Below are positions 17,101 to 25,136 of a DNA stretch of 64,000 nt, piece after piece (positions within the stretch are counted from its first letter, which is position 1; the number at the start of each line of letters is the position of its first letter). A model generated the notes under the pieces. That model did no database searches and had not been told where the DNA came from. It saw nothing but the letters and a program-made list of their open reading frames with translations. The DNA is taken from positions 1 to 64,000 of the forward strand of contig JBAQNP010000017.1 of NCBI GenBank assembly GCA_049303905.1. The letters run 5' to 3'. This DNA comes from UBA2206 sp049303905 (GTDB lineage Bacteria; Patescibacteriota; Minisyncoccia; Moranbacterales; UBA2206). The position numbers and the translations under genes were made by a program.

Positions 17101-17141
17101 GTTAAGTAATATGTTAAGTAACATTTTTTTAGTAGTATAAT
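17101..17141 (+). promoter_or_regulatory. Tandem operator copy 2 with -10 TATAAT
   Basis: GTTAAGTAA-TAT-GTTAAGTAA (17101-17121), two exact 9-bp units with 12-bp period, followed by TATAAT at 17136-17141 and an ATG at 17148. The transcript would be essentially leaderless. The same tandem motif fronts the AbrB/hsd operon. Confidence 0.65.
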
Positions 17142-17147
17142 TAAGTT

Positions 17148-17429
17148 ATGTTCGATCAAATGAAATACAATTTTTGGCCATTGATAAAAACCCGATTGAT
17201 TTTTTGGTGGTGGGTTTTGAAGTATCGTGGCAAGAAAAATATTCCACCGGAAGTTGTTTTTGAAGCGATGGCAAAAACAATGGCAAGTCTGAAAGAGAAT
17301 TTGCAAATGGCACGCATCTGCGCGACAAATTCAGATGATGTTGACAAGAAAGAAATGGAAGAAATATACGACGCGATAAATCGCACGGATAATTTGGAAA
17401 AAGAAATAAACAGAATTCAAAAAAAGTAG
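17148..17429 (+). CDS. Unknown 93-aa protein
   Basis: Not recognised. An aromatic, basic N-terminus (NFWPLIKTRLIFWWWVLKYRGKK, residues 8-30) could touch a membrane, followed by a helical, charged C-terminus that may form a coiled coil (residues 37-92). Its promoter carries the same tandem motif as the AbrB/hsd operon 8.6 kb away, so the two may be co-regulated. The position next to the retron-like locus is notable but nothing shows a functional link. Confidence 0.6.
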   Translation: MFDQMKYNFWPLIKTRLIFWWWVLKYRGKKNIPPEVVFEAMAKTMASLKENLQMARICATNSDDVDKKEMEEIYDAINRTDNLEKEINRIQKK

Positions 17430-17441
17430 CGAACAGCTTTT

Positions 17442-17567
17442 ATGCATTATAAAAACAAAATTTTTGAAGAAAAAGAAGTTCGCGGGGAACATTTTTCGGA
17501 TTGTCAGTTTTTGGCTTGCTCCTTTCCTAAAATAAACCTAAAATTCACTACTTCTAACAACAATTGA
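17442..17567 (+). pseudogene. Pentapeptide-repeat-like fragment
   Basis: A 41-codon frame, MHYKNKIFEEKEVRGEHFSD then CQFLACSFPKINLKF, has the F/C spacing of the first pentapeptide-repeat turns (F-S-D-C-x-F-x-x-C-x-F) and then stops. Full pentapeptide-repeat proteins are several times longer, so this is probably a truncated remnant. Confidence 0.4.
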
Positions 17568-17598
17568 CATCCGCAGAAGCTTAATATAAAATAAAACT

Positions 17599-17943
17599 AT
17601 GGATGAGGAAAATAATACAAATAAATATGTTACTGGAGAATATCTAGACAAAAGATTATCTGAGAATAATCAGATTATTCTTAGTGCGGTAGATTCCATT
17701 TTAATTAAGCGTTTAGAAGAATCCGATACTAGAACTGGCAGTCGTTTTGACGCAATGGCCAATCGCTTGGATAGTATGGAATCGCAACTAGGCAATAAAG
17801 CGGATAATGTCCAAACTTTGATTGACGGCTATGTGAAAGCACAGGAAGATTTCAAACAAGAATTTACTGTTATGCGAGAAGAGTTTAGACAAATGAAACA
17901 GATTATAAAAGAAAAACTAGGAATTGAAATAAGAGCAATGTAA
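17599..17943 (+). CDS. Coiled-coil protein, paralogue of 24703-25095
   Basis: 114 aa, highly charged, predicted as one long coiled coil from about residue 18. It shares MDEEN at the start, Q-I-I-L-S-A, R-F-D-x-x-x-N-R-L-D, the block VQTLIDGYVKAQEDF and a K-L-G-[IL]-E end with the minus-strand protein at 24703-25095, so the two are paralogues. Function unknown; no DNA-binding or membrane segment seen. A strong terminator follows. Confidence 0.75.
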   Translation: MDEENNTNKYVTGEYLDKRLSENNQIILSAVDSILIKRLEESDTRTGSRFDAMANRLDSMESQLGNKADNVQTLIDGYVKAQEDFKQEFTVMREEFRQMKQIIKEKLGIEIRAM

Positions 17944-17970
17944 AAAAATATAACATTAAACTATCCAAGT

Positions 17971-17993
17971 CCCGCCGATTTGGCGGGTTTTTT
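17971..17993 (+). terminator. Terminator after coiled-coil gene
   Basis: CCCGCC / GGCGGG stem with 5-nt loop and a run of T. It abuts the stop codon of the opposing PBP gene. Confidence 0.85.
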
Positions 17994-20262
17994 ATTCTGC
18001 AATATTAAGATTGAAAATTTCTCCGGAAAAATCCTGATTCAATCCCTTTTCCCAACGAACAAACATTGGGTCATTGTAGTTTGGAAGTTCCGGACCAAGG
18101 GGAAAATCTTTGTTGACATAGTAAAGCAAGGAATGCTTTTCCGGTTCGATTTGTTGGCGGACTTCGGAAGCTTTATATTTTTTCAATTTATTTTGAGAGA
18201 TTTCATTGCCAGAAGCTATTTTGAAATATTTAATTTCTCCGGAAACATTTCCCGTAACCATCGGCTTTGAAGAAACAATTTTTTCATACGAACCGAAATT
18301 TTCCTTGGGAAAATTAGACAATTCTTTGTCTAAAAAATTTCTCCAAATAGGTGCGGCCACAAAAATTCCGTCTGACCCATATTTCATAGGCTTGTTATCA
18401 TTATTGCCAACCCAAACTCCGACAGAAATATCCGGCGTGTAACCAACCGTCCAAGCATCACGAAAATTTTGAGTTGTTCCGGTTTTTGCCGCCACTGTAT
18501 AATCCTTAAGCGCCAAGGGAGTATTGCTTCCAAAAACAGCTGACCTAGCAGAATTATCAGAAAGAATTGAATTTATTTTTCTAGCAACTTCTTTGTCTAG
18601 AATCTTTTCACTTTTATTTGGATATTCCTTTTTAATATTCCCCTGTCGATCAGTAATTTTTTGAATAACTTTGAGTTGACTTTTTTCTCCATCATTAGCA
18701 AAAACCGAAAAAGCTGAAGTCATTTCAAGTAATTTGACTTCTCCACCGCCCAAAACAAGCGAGAGTCCAAAACGATTCCTTTCTTTTAGCGTTGAAATCC
18801 CCAAACGCTCAGTTAAGTCTATTGTTTCATTTATTCCAGCCAAATAAAGTGTTTTGACTGCCGGAATATTAAGCGATGATGACAAAGCCTGACGCATAGA
18901 AATAAGTCCGCTAAAATTTCCGTTATAATTATTCGGCATATAATCTTTGCCAGACCCATCTGGACCAAAATTTGTCGGCACATCCCAGATCAATGTTTCA
19001 GGCTGATAACCCTTTTCAAAAGCTTTAGCATAAGCAAATGGCTTAAATGATGACCCTGGTTGGCGAAGACTGGTGGCTATATTAACTTGCCCATCAATTG
19101 ATGAATCAAAATAATCCTTACTTCCTACCATAGCTAAAAGCTCTCCTGTTTTTGGAGAAATTGCCACTAGCGAAGCATTATTGGCTTTATAATTTTTGTT
19201 TTTTTCCACGCCCCAAGATACTGACTCTTCAGCTCTTTTTTGCATATCATAATCAAGTGTAGTATAAATTTTTAGCCCTTCTGTTTCTAAGTCCAAATCT
19301 TCATATTCTTTTTCTAAAAATTCCTTGACATAAAAAACAAAATGCGGGGCTTGGATATTTTTCTTAGGCGGTATTATTTTTTTCAAAGTATCAGCTTTCA
19401 ATGCCTTTTCAATTATTTTTTCATCAACCAAACTAAGTTCGGCCATTTGTCTAAGAATATTTTTTTGCCGATCAATTAATGCTTTTTGATTATTCCCATA
19501 AGGAGAATAGAAAGTTGTCGCTTTAGGAAGTGATGCCAAGAGCACCGCTTCATCTAAGGACAAATCAATAGCATTTTTGCCAAAAAAAGTTTGCGAGGCA
19601 GATTCAATTCCATAAGCATTTGATCCGTAAGGAACTTGATTTAGATAGAAATCTAAAATTTCATCTTTGCTAAATTTAAGTTCTAATTTCAAAGCAATGA
19701 CTGATTCTAATATTTTTCTTTTTAGGTTCTTATCCCGATCCAAAAAAACATTTCTCGCCAATTGTTGAGTGATTGTTGATCCGCCTTGTTGAAATTTCCT
19801 ATTTCTTATGTTGATTTCTAGGGCGCGTAAAATTGAAGGAATATCAATTCCTATATGATTATAGAAAGAAGAATCTTCTGAAACAATAGTTGCTACGCGG
19901 ATAACATCAGGGATTTGATTGTGCGATAAATTTTTTCTGTTTTCCTCTCCATAAATTTCATAAAGAATATGTTCTCCCGTTCGATCATAAATAATTGTTG
20001 TGCCTTTTGACATTCGATTTGGTAGTTCCTTGGCTTTTGGAGTAGCAAAAAAATAAATATAGACTATGAGAAATAAAAAAATAGTAACTATAAACAAAAA
20101 AACATACAAAAAAACCTTAGCGACAATACCCCTATTTGATTTAGAAGTACTTTCTTTTTTCGAAATTTTTTCAAGAAAAAAACCAACCTTCTTTCGAAGT
20201 TCCTTTATTTTCTTAGCCAAAAAAGGCTTGCTTTTTGAATTTTTTTTCTTTTTTTCTTTCAT
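17992..20262 (-). CDS. Class A penicillin-binding protein (PBP1A type)
   Basis: Bifunctional peptidoglycan synthase, about 756 aa. Basic cytoplasmic tail, one membrane helix (about residues 47-70), then a GT51 transglycosylase domain (EDSSFYNHIGID with catalytic Glu; GGSTITQQLARN; KILESVIALKLE) and a transpeptidase domain with SxxK in PGSSFKPF, SSSLN and KTGTT. A short glycine/serine-poor C-terminal tail follows. ATG 20262 (MKEKKKKNSK) is preferred over the upstream GTG at 20280. Single gene between a plus-strand coiled-coil gene and the rplL terminator. Confidence 0.95.
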   Translation of the reverse strand: MKEKKKKNSKSKPFLAKKIKELRKKVGFFLEKISKKESTSKSNRGIVAKVFLYVFLFIVTIFLFLIVYIYFFATPKAKELPNRMSKGTTIIYDRTGEHILYEIYGEENRKNLSHNQIPDVIRVATIVSEDSSFYNHIGIDIPSILRALEINIRNRKFQQGGSTITQQLARNVFLDRDKNLKRKILESVIALKLELKFSKDEILDFYLNQVPYGSNAYGIESASQTFFGKNAIDLSLDEAVLLASLPKATTFYSPYGNNQKALIDRQKNILRQMAELSLVDEKIIEKALKADTLKKIIPPKKNIQAPHFVFYVKEFLEKEYEDLDLETEGLKIYTTLDYDMQKRAEESVSWGVEKNKNYKANNASLVAISPKTGELLAMVGSKDYFDSSIDGQVNIATSLRQPGSSFKPFAYAKAFEKGYQPETLIWDVPTNFGPDGSGKDYMPNNYNGNFSGLISMRQALSSSLNIPAVKTLYLAGINETIDLTERLGISTLKERNRFGLSLVLGGGEVKLLEMTSAFSVFANDGEKSQLKVIQKITDRQGNIKKEYPNKSEKILDKEVARKINSILSDNSARSAVFGSNTPLALKDYTVAAKTGTTQNFRDAWTVGYTPDISVGVWVGNNDNKPMKYGSDGIFVAAPIWRNFLDKELSNFPKENFGSYEKIVSSKPMVTGNVSGEIKYFKIASGNEISQNKLKKYKASEVRQQIEPEKHSLLYYVNKDFPLGPELPNYNDPMFVRWEKGLNQDFSGEIFNLNIAE

Positions 20263-20301
20263 TTGCTTCAATTTTAGCACAAAAAAGCATTCTACCCAAC
20301 T

Positions 20302-20328
20302 AAAAACCCCGCGATTGGCAGGGTTTTC
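20302..20328 (-). terminator. Terminator after rplL
   Basis: AAAACCC / GGGTTTT 7-bp stem (20303-20309, 20321-20327), with T-rich flank on the minus strand. Confidence 0.75.
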
Positions 20329-20353
20329 AAGTTTCTTGATAAACTTTTGGGGC

Positions 20354-20767
20354 TTATTTTAGAGTTACGGTTGCGCCAGCTTCTTCTAATTTCTTTTTCA
20401 TGTCTTCTGCTTCAGCCTTTGTTACTTTTTCTTTGACAACTTTTGGAGCAGCATCTACTAAATCCTTAGCGTCTTTTAGCCCAAGACCAGTTATTTCTCG
20501 AACGGCCTTGATTACGTTGATTTTTGAAGCTCCACTAGCTGTTACTTCAACATCAAATTCGCTTTTAGCTTCAGCAACTTCACCAGCTTCTCCAGCAGCA
20601 ACTGGAGCAGCTCCCATCATCATTGGAGCAGCAGCTGATACACCAAATTTTTCTTCTAAAACTTTCACTAGCTCAGAAAGATCCAAAACGCTCATTTTTT
20701 CAATTTCGCTAACGAGTGTCTTAAATTTTTCTGGAACAACTACTTCTTCTTTTTTTTCTTCTGTCAT
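20354..20767 (-). CDS. rplL: Ribosomal protein L7/L12
   Basis: Stalk protein of the 50S subunit, recruiting translation GTPases. N-terminal dimerisation helices, an alanine/glycine-rich hinge (about residues 47-65), and the C-terminal globular domain with KINVIKAVREITGLGLKDAKDLVD. 137 aa, slightly longer than the usual 120-128. It follows rplJ as in the conserved L10-L12 operon, but the gap holds an unusual hairpin instead of a short spacer. The usual stoichiometric control would be by the leader upstream of rplJ. Confidence 0.97.
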   Translation of the reverse strand: MTEEKKEEVVVPEKFKTLVSEIEKMSVLDLSELVKVLEEKFGVSAAAPMMMGAAPVAAGEAGEVAEAKSEFDVEVTASGASKINVIKAVREITGLGLKDAKDLVDAAPKVVKEKVTKAEAEDMKKKLEEAGATVTLK

Positions 20768-20775
20768 ATGTTTAT

Positions 20776-20862
20776 TCTTTACGAATTACGAATTTTTTAC
20801 GAATATACGAATCTACAAATTATTAGTATATTAGTATTTGATTAGTAATTAGTAAAGATAAA
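20776..20862. repeat. Word-palindrome hairpin between rplJ and rplL
   Basis: Left arm built of TTACGAAT-type words, right arm of ATTAGTA-type words, forming an imperfect inverted repeat of roughly 40 bp per arm. Mismatches recur at the same position of each word (G opposite A). Same vocabulary as the hairpin at 21419-21532. Confidence 0.7.
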
Positions 20863-20893
20863 AATTTATTAAATTAGAAACAATTATATTTTA

Positions 20894-21412
20894 TTACGCT
20901 TTACTTTCGCTAACTGCTTTCAAAACTTGCACTAAGCCTCGAATGTTGCCAGCCAAAACATTTACAAATCCTGAAACAGGAGCATTTAATGTTCCAACCA
21001 GTTTTGCCAAAAGTTCATCCTTGCTTGGCAATTTTGAAAGTGCCATTACTTCTTCTGTCGAAAGAATTTTTTTACCCAAAATTCCTCCAGCAATTTTCAA
21101 ATTTTCATTGACCTTAGCCATTTTGGCAATAATTTTCGCAGCTTCTACTTCGTCCCCTTGTGAAACAGCGATGGCAATTTGCCCTTCCATTTTTTTCAAA
21201 TCCATTTCGATTCCAGCATCCTTAAGCGCAATAGAAATCAAAGTTTTTTTGAGGACTTTGAAATCAATGCCCTTCTCGCGAAGTTCATTTCGAAGCACGG
21301 TCATATCCTTAACGGCCAACCCTTTGAAATCAGAAAAAACCACAGCTTTTGAGTCTTTTATCTTCAAAGCCAAAGATTTAACCAATTCTTCTTTTTGTAA
21401 TCTTGTTTGCAT
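20894..21412 (-). CDS. rplJ: Ribosomal protein L10
   Basis: Base of the ribosomal stalk; its C-terminal helix binds L7/L12 dimers. The L10 pattern is clear: KEELVKSLALKIKDSKAVVFSDFKGL, TVLRNELREKGIDFKVLKKTL, and a C-terminal helix. ATG 21412 (MQTRLQKEE) is preferred; the 10 upstream in-frame residues lie in a repeat hairpin. 172 aa, typical. AAAG about 7 nt before the ATG is the only ribosome-site-like sequence. An attenuator leader precedes it. Confidence 0.95.
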   Translation of the reverse strand: MQTRLQKEELVKSLALKIKDSKAVVFSDFKGLAVKDMTVLRNELREKGIDFKVLKKTLISIALKDAGIEMDLKKMEGQIAIAVSQGDEVEAAKIIAKMAKVNENLKIAGGILGKKILSTEEVMALSKLPSKDELLAKLVGTLNAPVSGFVNVLAGNIRGLVQVLKAVSESKA

Positions 21413-21418
21413 GAATTC

Positions 21419-21532
21419 TTTACTAATTACTAATCCGTACAAATATACGAATAAGAATTAGACATAAACTATTTTTTGATTATCTTACGAAAAAATTAGT
21501 ATATTAGTACTAAATTAGTAATTCGTAAAGAA
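21419..21532. repeat. Word-palindrome hairpin in rplJ leader
   Basis: Imperfect inverted repeat of about 40 bp per arm from words TTACTAAT / ATTAGTA / TTACGAA. In the rplJ transcript it lies between the attenuator terminator and the start codon, so it would fold close to the ribosome-binding region. Confidence 0.7.
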
Positions 21533-21535
21533 AAA

Positions 21536-21697
21536 CAAAAAACGACTGCTTTTCCGCAGTCGACCCCAAGAAAAGTCATTTCTTATCCTCCTCTCCCTTA
21601 GGGAGAGGATGTCGCGTACTCGCGACAGGAGAGGGAAACAACTAACTTCCTAGATGAGACTTACATATTTGCATATTGCTCATGGTCTGCGGAAAAT
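21536..21697 (-). ncRNA. L10 leader-like attenuator
   Basis: On the minus strand, upstream of rplJ: CGACTGC-6 nt-GCAGTCG stem (21543-21549, 21556-21562) followed by TTTTTT, a complete terminator. TTTTCCGCAG near the 5' end (21687-21696) is exactly complementary to CTGCGGAAAA of the terminator (21550-21559) and can act as antiterminator. L10 leaders are known to control rplJL autogenously in bacteria; match to the Rfam family is not checked. A palindromic repeat (CCTCTCCC/GGGAGAGG and GTCGCG/CGCGAC, 21590-21626) is inserted within the leader. Confidence 0.6.
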
Positions 21698-21750
21698 ATA
21701 TCTATAAACTTTTCAATTATTCTGCTTTTTCAGCCATAGACTGATCCGTC

Positions 21751-22146
21751 TTAGGCGGAAACTTCCTCTTTCTTCACCTCCTCTGCTGGCTTAGCTTCTT
21801 CCACCCTAGGCTTTTCAGTTTTAACCTCTTCTACTTTTTCTGTATCGTTCTGTTTTTCTTCTGTGTTATTCTGTGCTTTAATTTCTGGCAACTTAACTGT
21901 TCTCTTTTTGTCAGTTATAATTTTTTTAGTTACAAATAAATTATGCACTGAATCGGAAAGTTGAGCGCCTTTAGAAATCCAATTTTTTATTCTCTCTTCT
22001 TTTAGTACTGCTTGTTTCGAGTGCGGATCATAAGAACCCAAAATCTCAACGTGGCGCCCTCCTGGGGCGACCGTTTTATCCTGAAGAACTATCTTATATT
22101 GAGCTCTGTTTGTTTTTCCAACTCTGGCAAATCGTATAGTTAGCAT
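21751..22146 (-). CDS. rpsP: Ribosomal protein S16 with extended tail
   Basis: 30S protein. Residues 1-80 hold the whole S16 domain (MLTIRFARVGKTNRAQYKIV, DKTVAPGGRHVEILGSYDPH). The remaining 50 residues are a Glu/Lys/Val-rich, probably disordered extension, so 131 aa against the usual 80-90. Such tails are common in CPR ribosomal proteins. No rimM or trmD neighbours, unlike the classical operon. Confidence 0.95.
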   Translation of the reverse strand: MLTIRFARVGKTNRAQYKIVLQDKTVAPGGRHVEILGSYDPHSKQAVLKEERIKNWISKGAQLSDSVHNLFVTKKIITDKKRTVKLPEIKAQNNTEEKQNDTEKVEEVKTEKPRVEEAKPAEEVKKEEVSA

Positions 22147-22245
22147 AATAGTAATAAAAACAAGTATAATCCAAGTTATACTCGGGTCAAATCAATTACC
22201 TATATAGAATATATGAATTATCTGCAGTTGTCAATAACCCCTTGG

Positions 22246-24618
22246 CTATTTACTTATAATCTTCCCTCCCTGCCCAATTTGATCCAGCTTGACTGAAAGA
22301 AGTTTTGAAATGCCTTCTTCGCCCATTGTAACGCCGTATAGGAGAGACGCTTGACGCATAGTTTCGCGATTATGCGTAATTGTCACAAATTGCGTCCTGT
22401 CAGAAAGCTCAGTGAGAATACGACTAAAACGACGCGAATTTGCTTCGTCCAGAGCAGCCTCAACTTCGTCTAAAATAGCGAATGGTGGTGGGTTGTGAGA
22501 AATTATGGCAAACAAAAGGGCCAACGATGTGAGCGATCTTTCACCACCAGAAAGCATTGAGAGATTGGCGATTCTTTTGCCTGGTGGACAAGCTGAGATA
22601 TCAATACCAATTTCACTTCTCTCCTCTTGTTTATTCTCATCTTCCTTCGCTTCATCTTTTTCAATTTTGCTTTCAGTCTCTCCTTCTGCTAGTTCATCCT
22701 TGGCTTTTCGTTTAGAAATTTGAATTTTAAGTTTGGTTAAATGAGCAGTTCCTCCACCAAAAATTATTCGGAAATATTTAGAAAATTCCTTATTTATTTC
22801 TTCGTAAGTAGTGGCGAATTTTACCTCAATTTTTTGCTCCATCTCCTTTATCACTTCTCGAAGAGACACAATTGCGTCTTCTAAGTCTCTCGATTCATTT
22901 TCCAAAAATTCAAAACGTTTTTGAGTTTCATTATATTCATCAATTACCATCGGATCAATTCCGCCGATTTGTTCCATCTTAATTTTGAGTTTATATATTT
23001 CGCTTTCCAAAGTTTCTCTATTTATTTCTCCCTCAACAGGACTCAATTCTTCCACTTCTTTTCGCAGTTCAATCTTTATCTGATTTTTCAAATCTTCTTC
23101 ACGCACTTCTACTCTCGCTAGAGAGATCTTAGAATCATTAAATTTGTCTTTTAGCTTATTTAATTCATCTTGTTTTATCCGAAGCTTTCCTTCGATTTCA
23201 AAAAATTTCCTGCGTTTTTCGCGATCCATCAGAATTTCCTGTTGTATTTCTTGATCAATTAATAATAACTCTTCTTGCGCTTTTTTAATATCCTCTCTAA
23301 TTTTTATTATTTTTTCTTGCAGTTCAATGAGAATTTTTGACTCAATTTTTTCAACTGGTTTTTTTTCTACCACTATTTTTGGAACATCCACCGGTACAGT
23401 TTCTTTTTTTCCTTTTTCAATTTCTATTTTCAAATCATATAATCGCTGGGCGATAACTCTGGCGAATTCTTTTATATCTTGCAAATCCTTCATTTTCTCC
23501 GCTTTTTCAATTCTCTCAATCAATTTTTCTTGGTCTTTTTTAATCTCTTCTAAGCTTTCTTTTATATAAATCTTGTCCACTAATTGTTCTTTTGGCAAAC
23601 TTATTTCCGCCTCCTTAATCATTTCAACATTCTTCTGTTTCTCTTTTTCAATTTCAATTCGCCCTTCGGTTATGATAAGTTCTCTTTCTAATTGATTGAG
23701 CTTATTCCTTTGCTCTCTTTGTTTATTTTCCAATTCTAAATGCTTGGCTTCATCTGTTGCATTTTTTTCCTCCTTTGACTGATTACCAATCTCATCGGTA
23801 AGTTTGTCAACTTCGCGTTGCATGTTGATAAGAATTCTTCCAGATTCTTCTTTTTCTTCATTTAATCTATTTCTTTCCCGCTGAAAATTATGCCATAAAT
23901 AGGAAAATAGTTTTGTTTGTTTTTGCGAAAGTTCTGTTGATACACTTTCGCTTTCGGCCGCCTTGTCTGATTGTCTTTTGAGCATCTTAAGGTGCGGTTT
24001 TATCTCTTCCATTAACTCCTTGGCTCTTTCTAAATTTTGACGCGTAGAATCAAGTTTTCGCAGAGATCTTTCTTTTTTGATTTGATATTGTTTGACTCCT
24101 GCCGCATCTTCAATTACCGATCTTCGCTCAAATGGCGTAGCATTAAGTACTGAGTCGGCCATGCCTTGATTGACCACAGCATAACTTTCTTTGCCCACTC
24201 CCGCCTTAGCCAAGATATCCACAATATCTTGCAAGCGAACTCGAGAACCGTTGATCAAATATTCACTTTCGCCAGAACGGAAAATTTTTCTCGTCACTGA
24301 AACTTCTTCAAATTCCAAAGGAATTCTCTTGTCGCTATTGTCTAAATATAGTGTCACATAAGCACTTCCCAGTCGAGCTTTTTTCCCTGAACCAGCAAAA
24401 ATAATATCTTCGGATTTTTTTCCGCGCAAATTTTTCATTGACTGCTCCCCCATCACCCAGCGAAGTGCATCCGCAATATTGGATTTCCCACTGCCATTTG
24501 GTCCAACAATAGCCGTGATGCCATGATTGGTTCCATTTTTAGAGTCGATTAAAAAGTCGAGAGTAGTTTTCGACGCAAAAGATTTAAAACCTGAAATTTC
24601 TAATTTCTTTAAATACAT
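22246..24618 (-). CDS. smc: SMC chromosome segregation ATPase, apparently hinge-less
   Basis: Condensin-type ATPase. N-terminal head: GFKSFASKTTLDF, Walker A GPNGSGKS (39-46). C-terminal head: signature LSGGE, Walker B LDEVEAALDEAN, H-loop TITHNRE. The rest is coiled coil. At 790 aa it is about 350-400 residues shorter than typical SMC, and I find no segment resembling the glycine-rich hinge domain between the two coiled-coil arms; the two heads appear joined by a single short coil region. No scpA or scpB is in the window. The heads look intact, so it is probably functional. Confidence 0.93.
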   Translation of the reverse strand: MYLKKLEISGFKSFASKTTLDFLIDSKNGTNHGITAIVGPNGSGKSNIADALRWVMGEQSMKNLRGKKSEDIIFAGSGKKARLGSAYVTLYLDNSDKRIPLEFEEVSVTRKIFRSGESEYLINGSRVRLQDIVDILAKAGVGKESYAVVNQGMADSVLNATPFERRSVIEDAAGVKQYQIKKERSLRKLDSTRQNLERAKELMEEIKPHLKMLKRQSDKAAESESVSTELSQKQTKLFSYLWHNFQRERNRLNEEKEESGRILINMQREVDKLTDEIGNQSKEEKNATDEAKHLELENKQREQRNKLNQLERELIITEGRIEIEKEKQKNVEMIKEAEISLPKEQLVDKIYIKESLEEIKKDQEKLIERIEKAEKMKDLQDIKEFARVIAQRLYDLKIEIEKGKKETVPVDVPKIVVEKKPVEKIESKILIELQEKIIKIREDIKKAQEELLLIDQEIQQEILMDREKRRKFFEIEGKLRIKQDELNKLKDKFNDSKISLARVEVREEDLKNQIKIELRKEVEELSPVEGEINRETLESEIYKLKIKMEQIGGIDPMVIDEYNETQKRFEFLENESRDLEDAIVSLREVIKEMEQKIEVKFATTYEEINKEFSKYFRIIFGGGTAHLTKLKIQISKRKAKDELAEGETESKIEKDEAKEDENKQEERSEIGIDISACPPGKRIANLSMLSGGERSLTSLALLFAIISHNPPPFAILDEVEAALDEANSRRFSRILTELSDRTQFVTITHNRETMRQASLLYGVTMGEEGISKLLSVKLDQIGQGGKIISK

Positions 24619-24645
24619 GTGCTTATATTATACTTCATTTTCATT

Positions 24646-24672
24646 AAAAATAAAACCCCGATAGAATAGGGG
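24646..24672 (-). terminator. Terminator after coiled-coil gene
   Basis: CCCC / GGGG stem with 9-nt loop followed on the minus strand by TTTTATTTTT. Confidence 0.65.
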
Positions 24673-24702
24673 CCTTGAAGAATAATAACTCTTTTAAAAA
24701 AA

Positions 24703-25095
24703 CTAAACTGCACTCACCTCTAAGCCGAGTTTATCCTTAAGAATTCTTTTTATTTGTTTCATCTCCTCTTTCATAATAACAAATTCTTCTCGCATATTTT
24801 CTTGAGCTTTCACATAACCATCAATAAGGATTTGGACATTATTAATATCATGTTTTATATTGCTTTCTACCTCATCCAAACGATTGCTAGCCATATTAAA
24901 GCGCGTATCAACAATACCAAAGCGATTATCCACAGAATCAAAACGCTTATCTATTGCTTCAAATTGTTTATCAACTGCCTCAAAGCGCTTATCCACAACA
25001 CCAAATCGCTGTTCCATAGCAGAAAGAATAATTTGCGTTTGTTCGCTAAGATCATCTTTGGTTATATATTCAATTTTTTTATTTTCTTCATCCAT
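24703..25095 (-). CDS. Coiled-coil protein with heptapeptide repeats
   Basis: 130 aa. Residues 29-75 are 7-residue repeats of the form R-F-x-x-V-D-K (RFGVVDK, RFEAVDK, QFEAIDK, RFDSVDN, RFGIVDT). The end block VQILIDGYVKAQENMREEF is shared with the plus-strand paralogue at 17599-17943. The repeat number differs between the two. Function unknown; a filament-like or oligomerising role is possible. It lies between rnc and smc but has its own terminator. Confidence 0.8.
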   Translation of the reverse strand: MDEENKKIEYITKDDLSEQTQIILSAMEQRFGVVDKRFEAVDKQFEAIDKRFDSVDNRFGIVDTRFNMASNRLDEVESNIKHDINNVQILIDGYVKAQENMREEFVIMKEEMKQIKRILKDKLGLEVSAV

Positions 25096-25136
25096 ATTTT
25101 AATTTTAAAATAAATTCCTTTTTGCGTCAAATGCTA

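Noticed and set aside
20776..20862. G-U wobble pairing to explain the regular mismatches in the word hairpins
   Set aside because: On checking, ACGAAT opposite ATTAGT gives G against A, a true mismatch, so the arms are simply imperfect.
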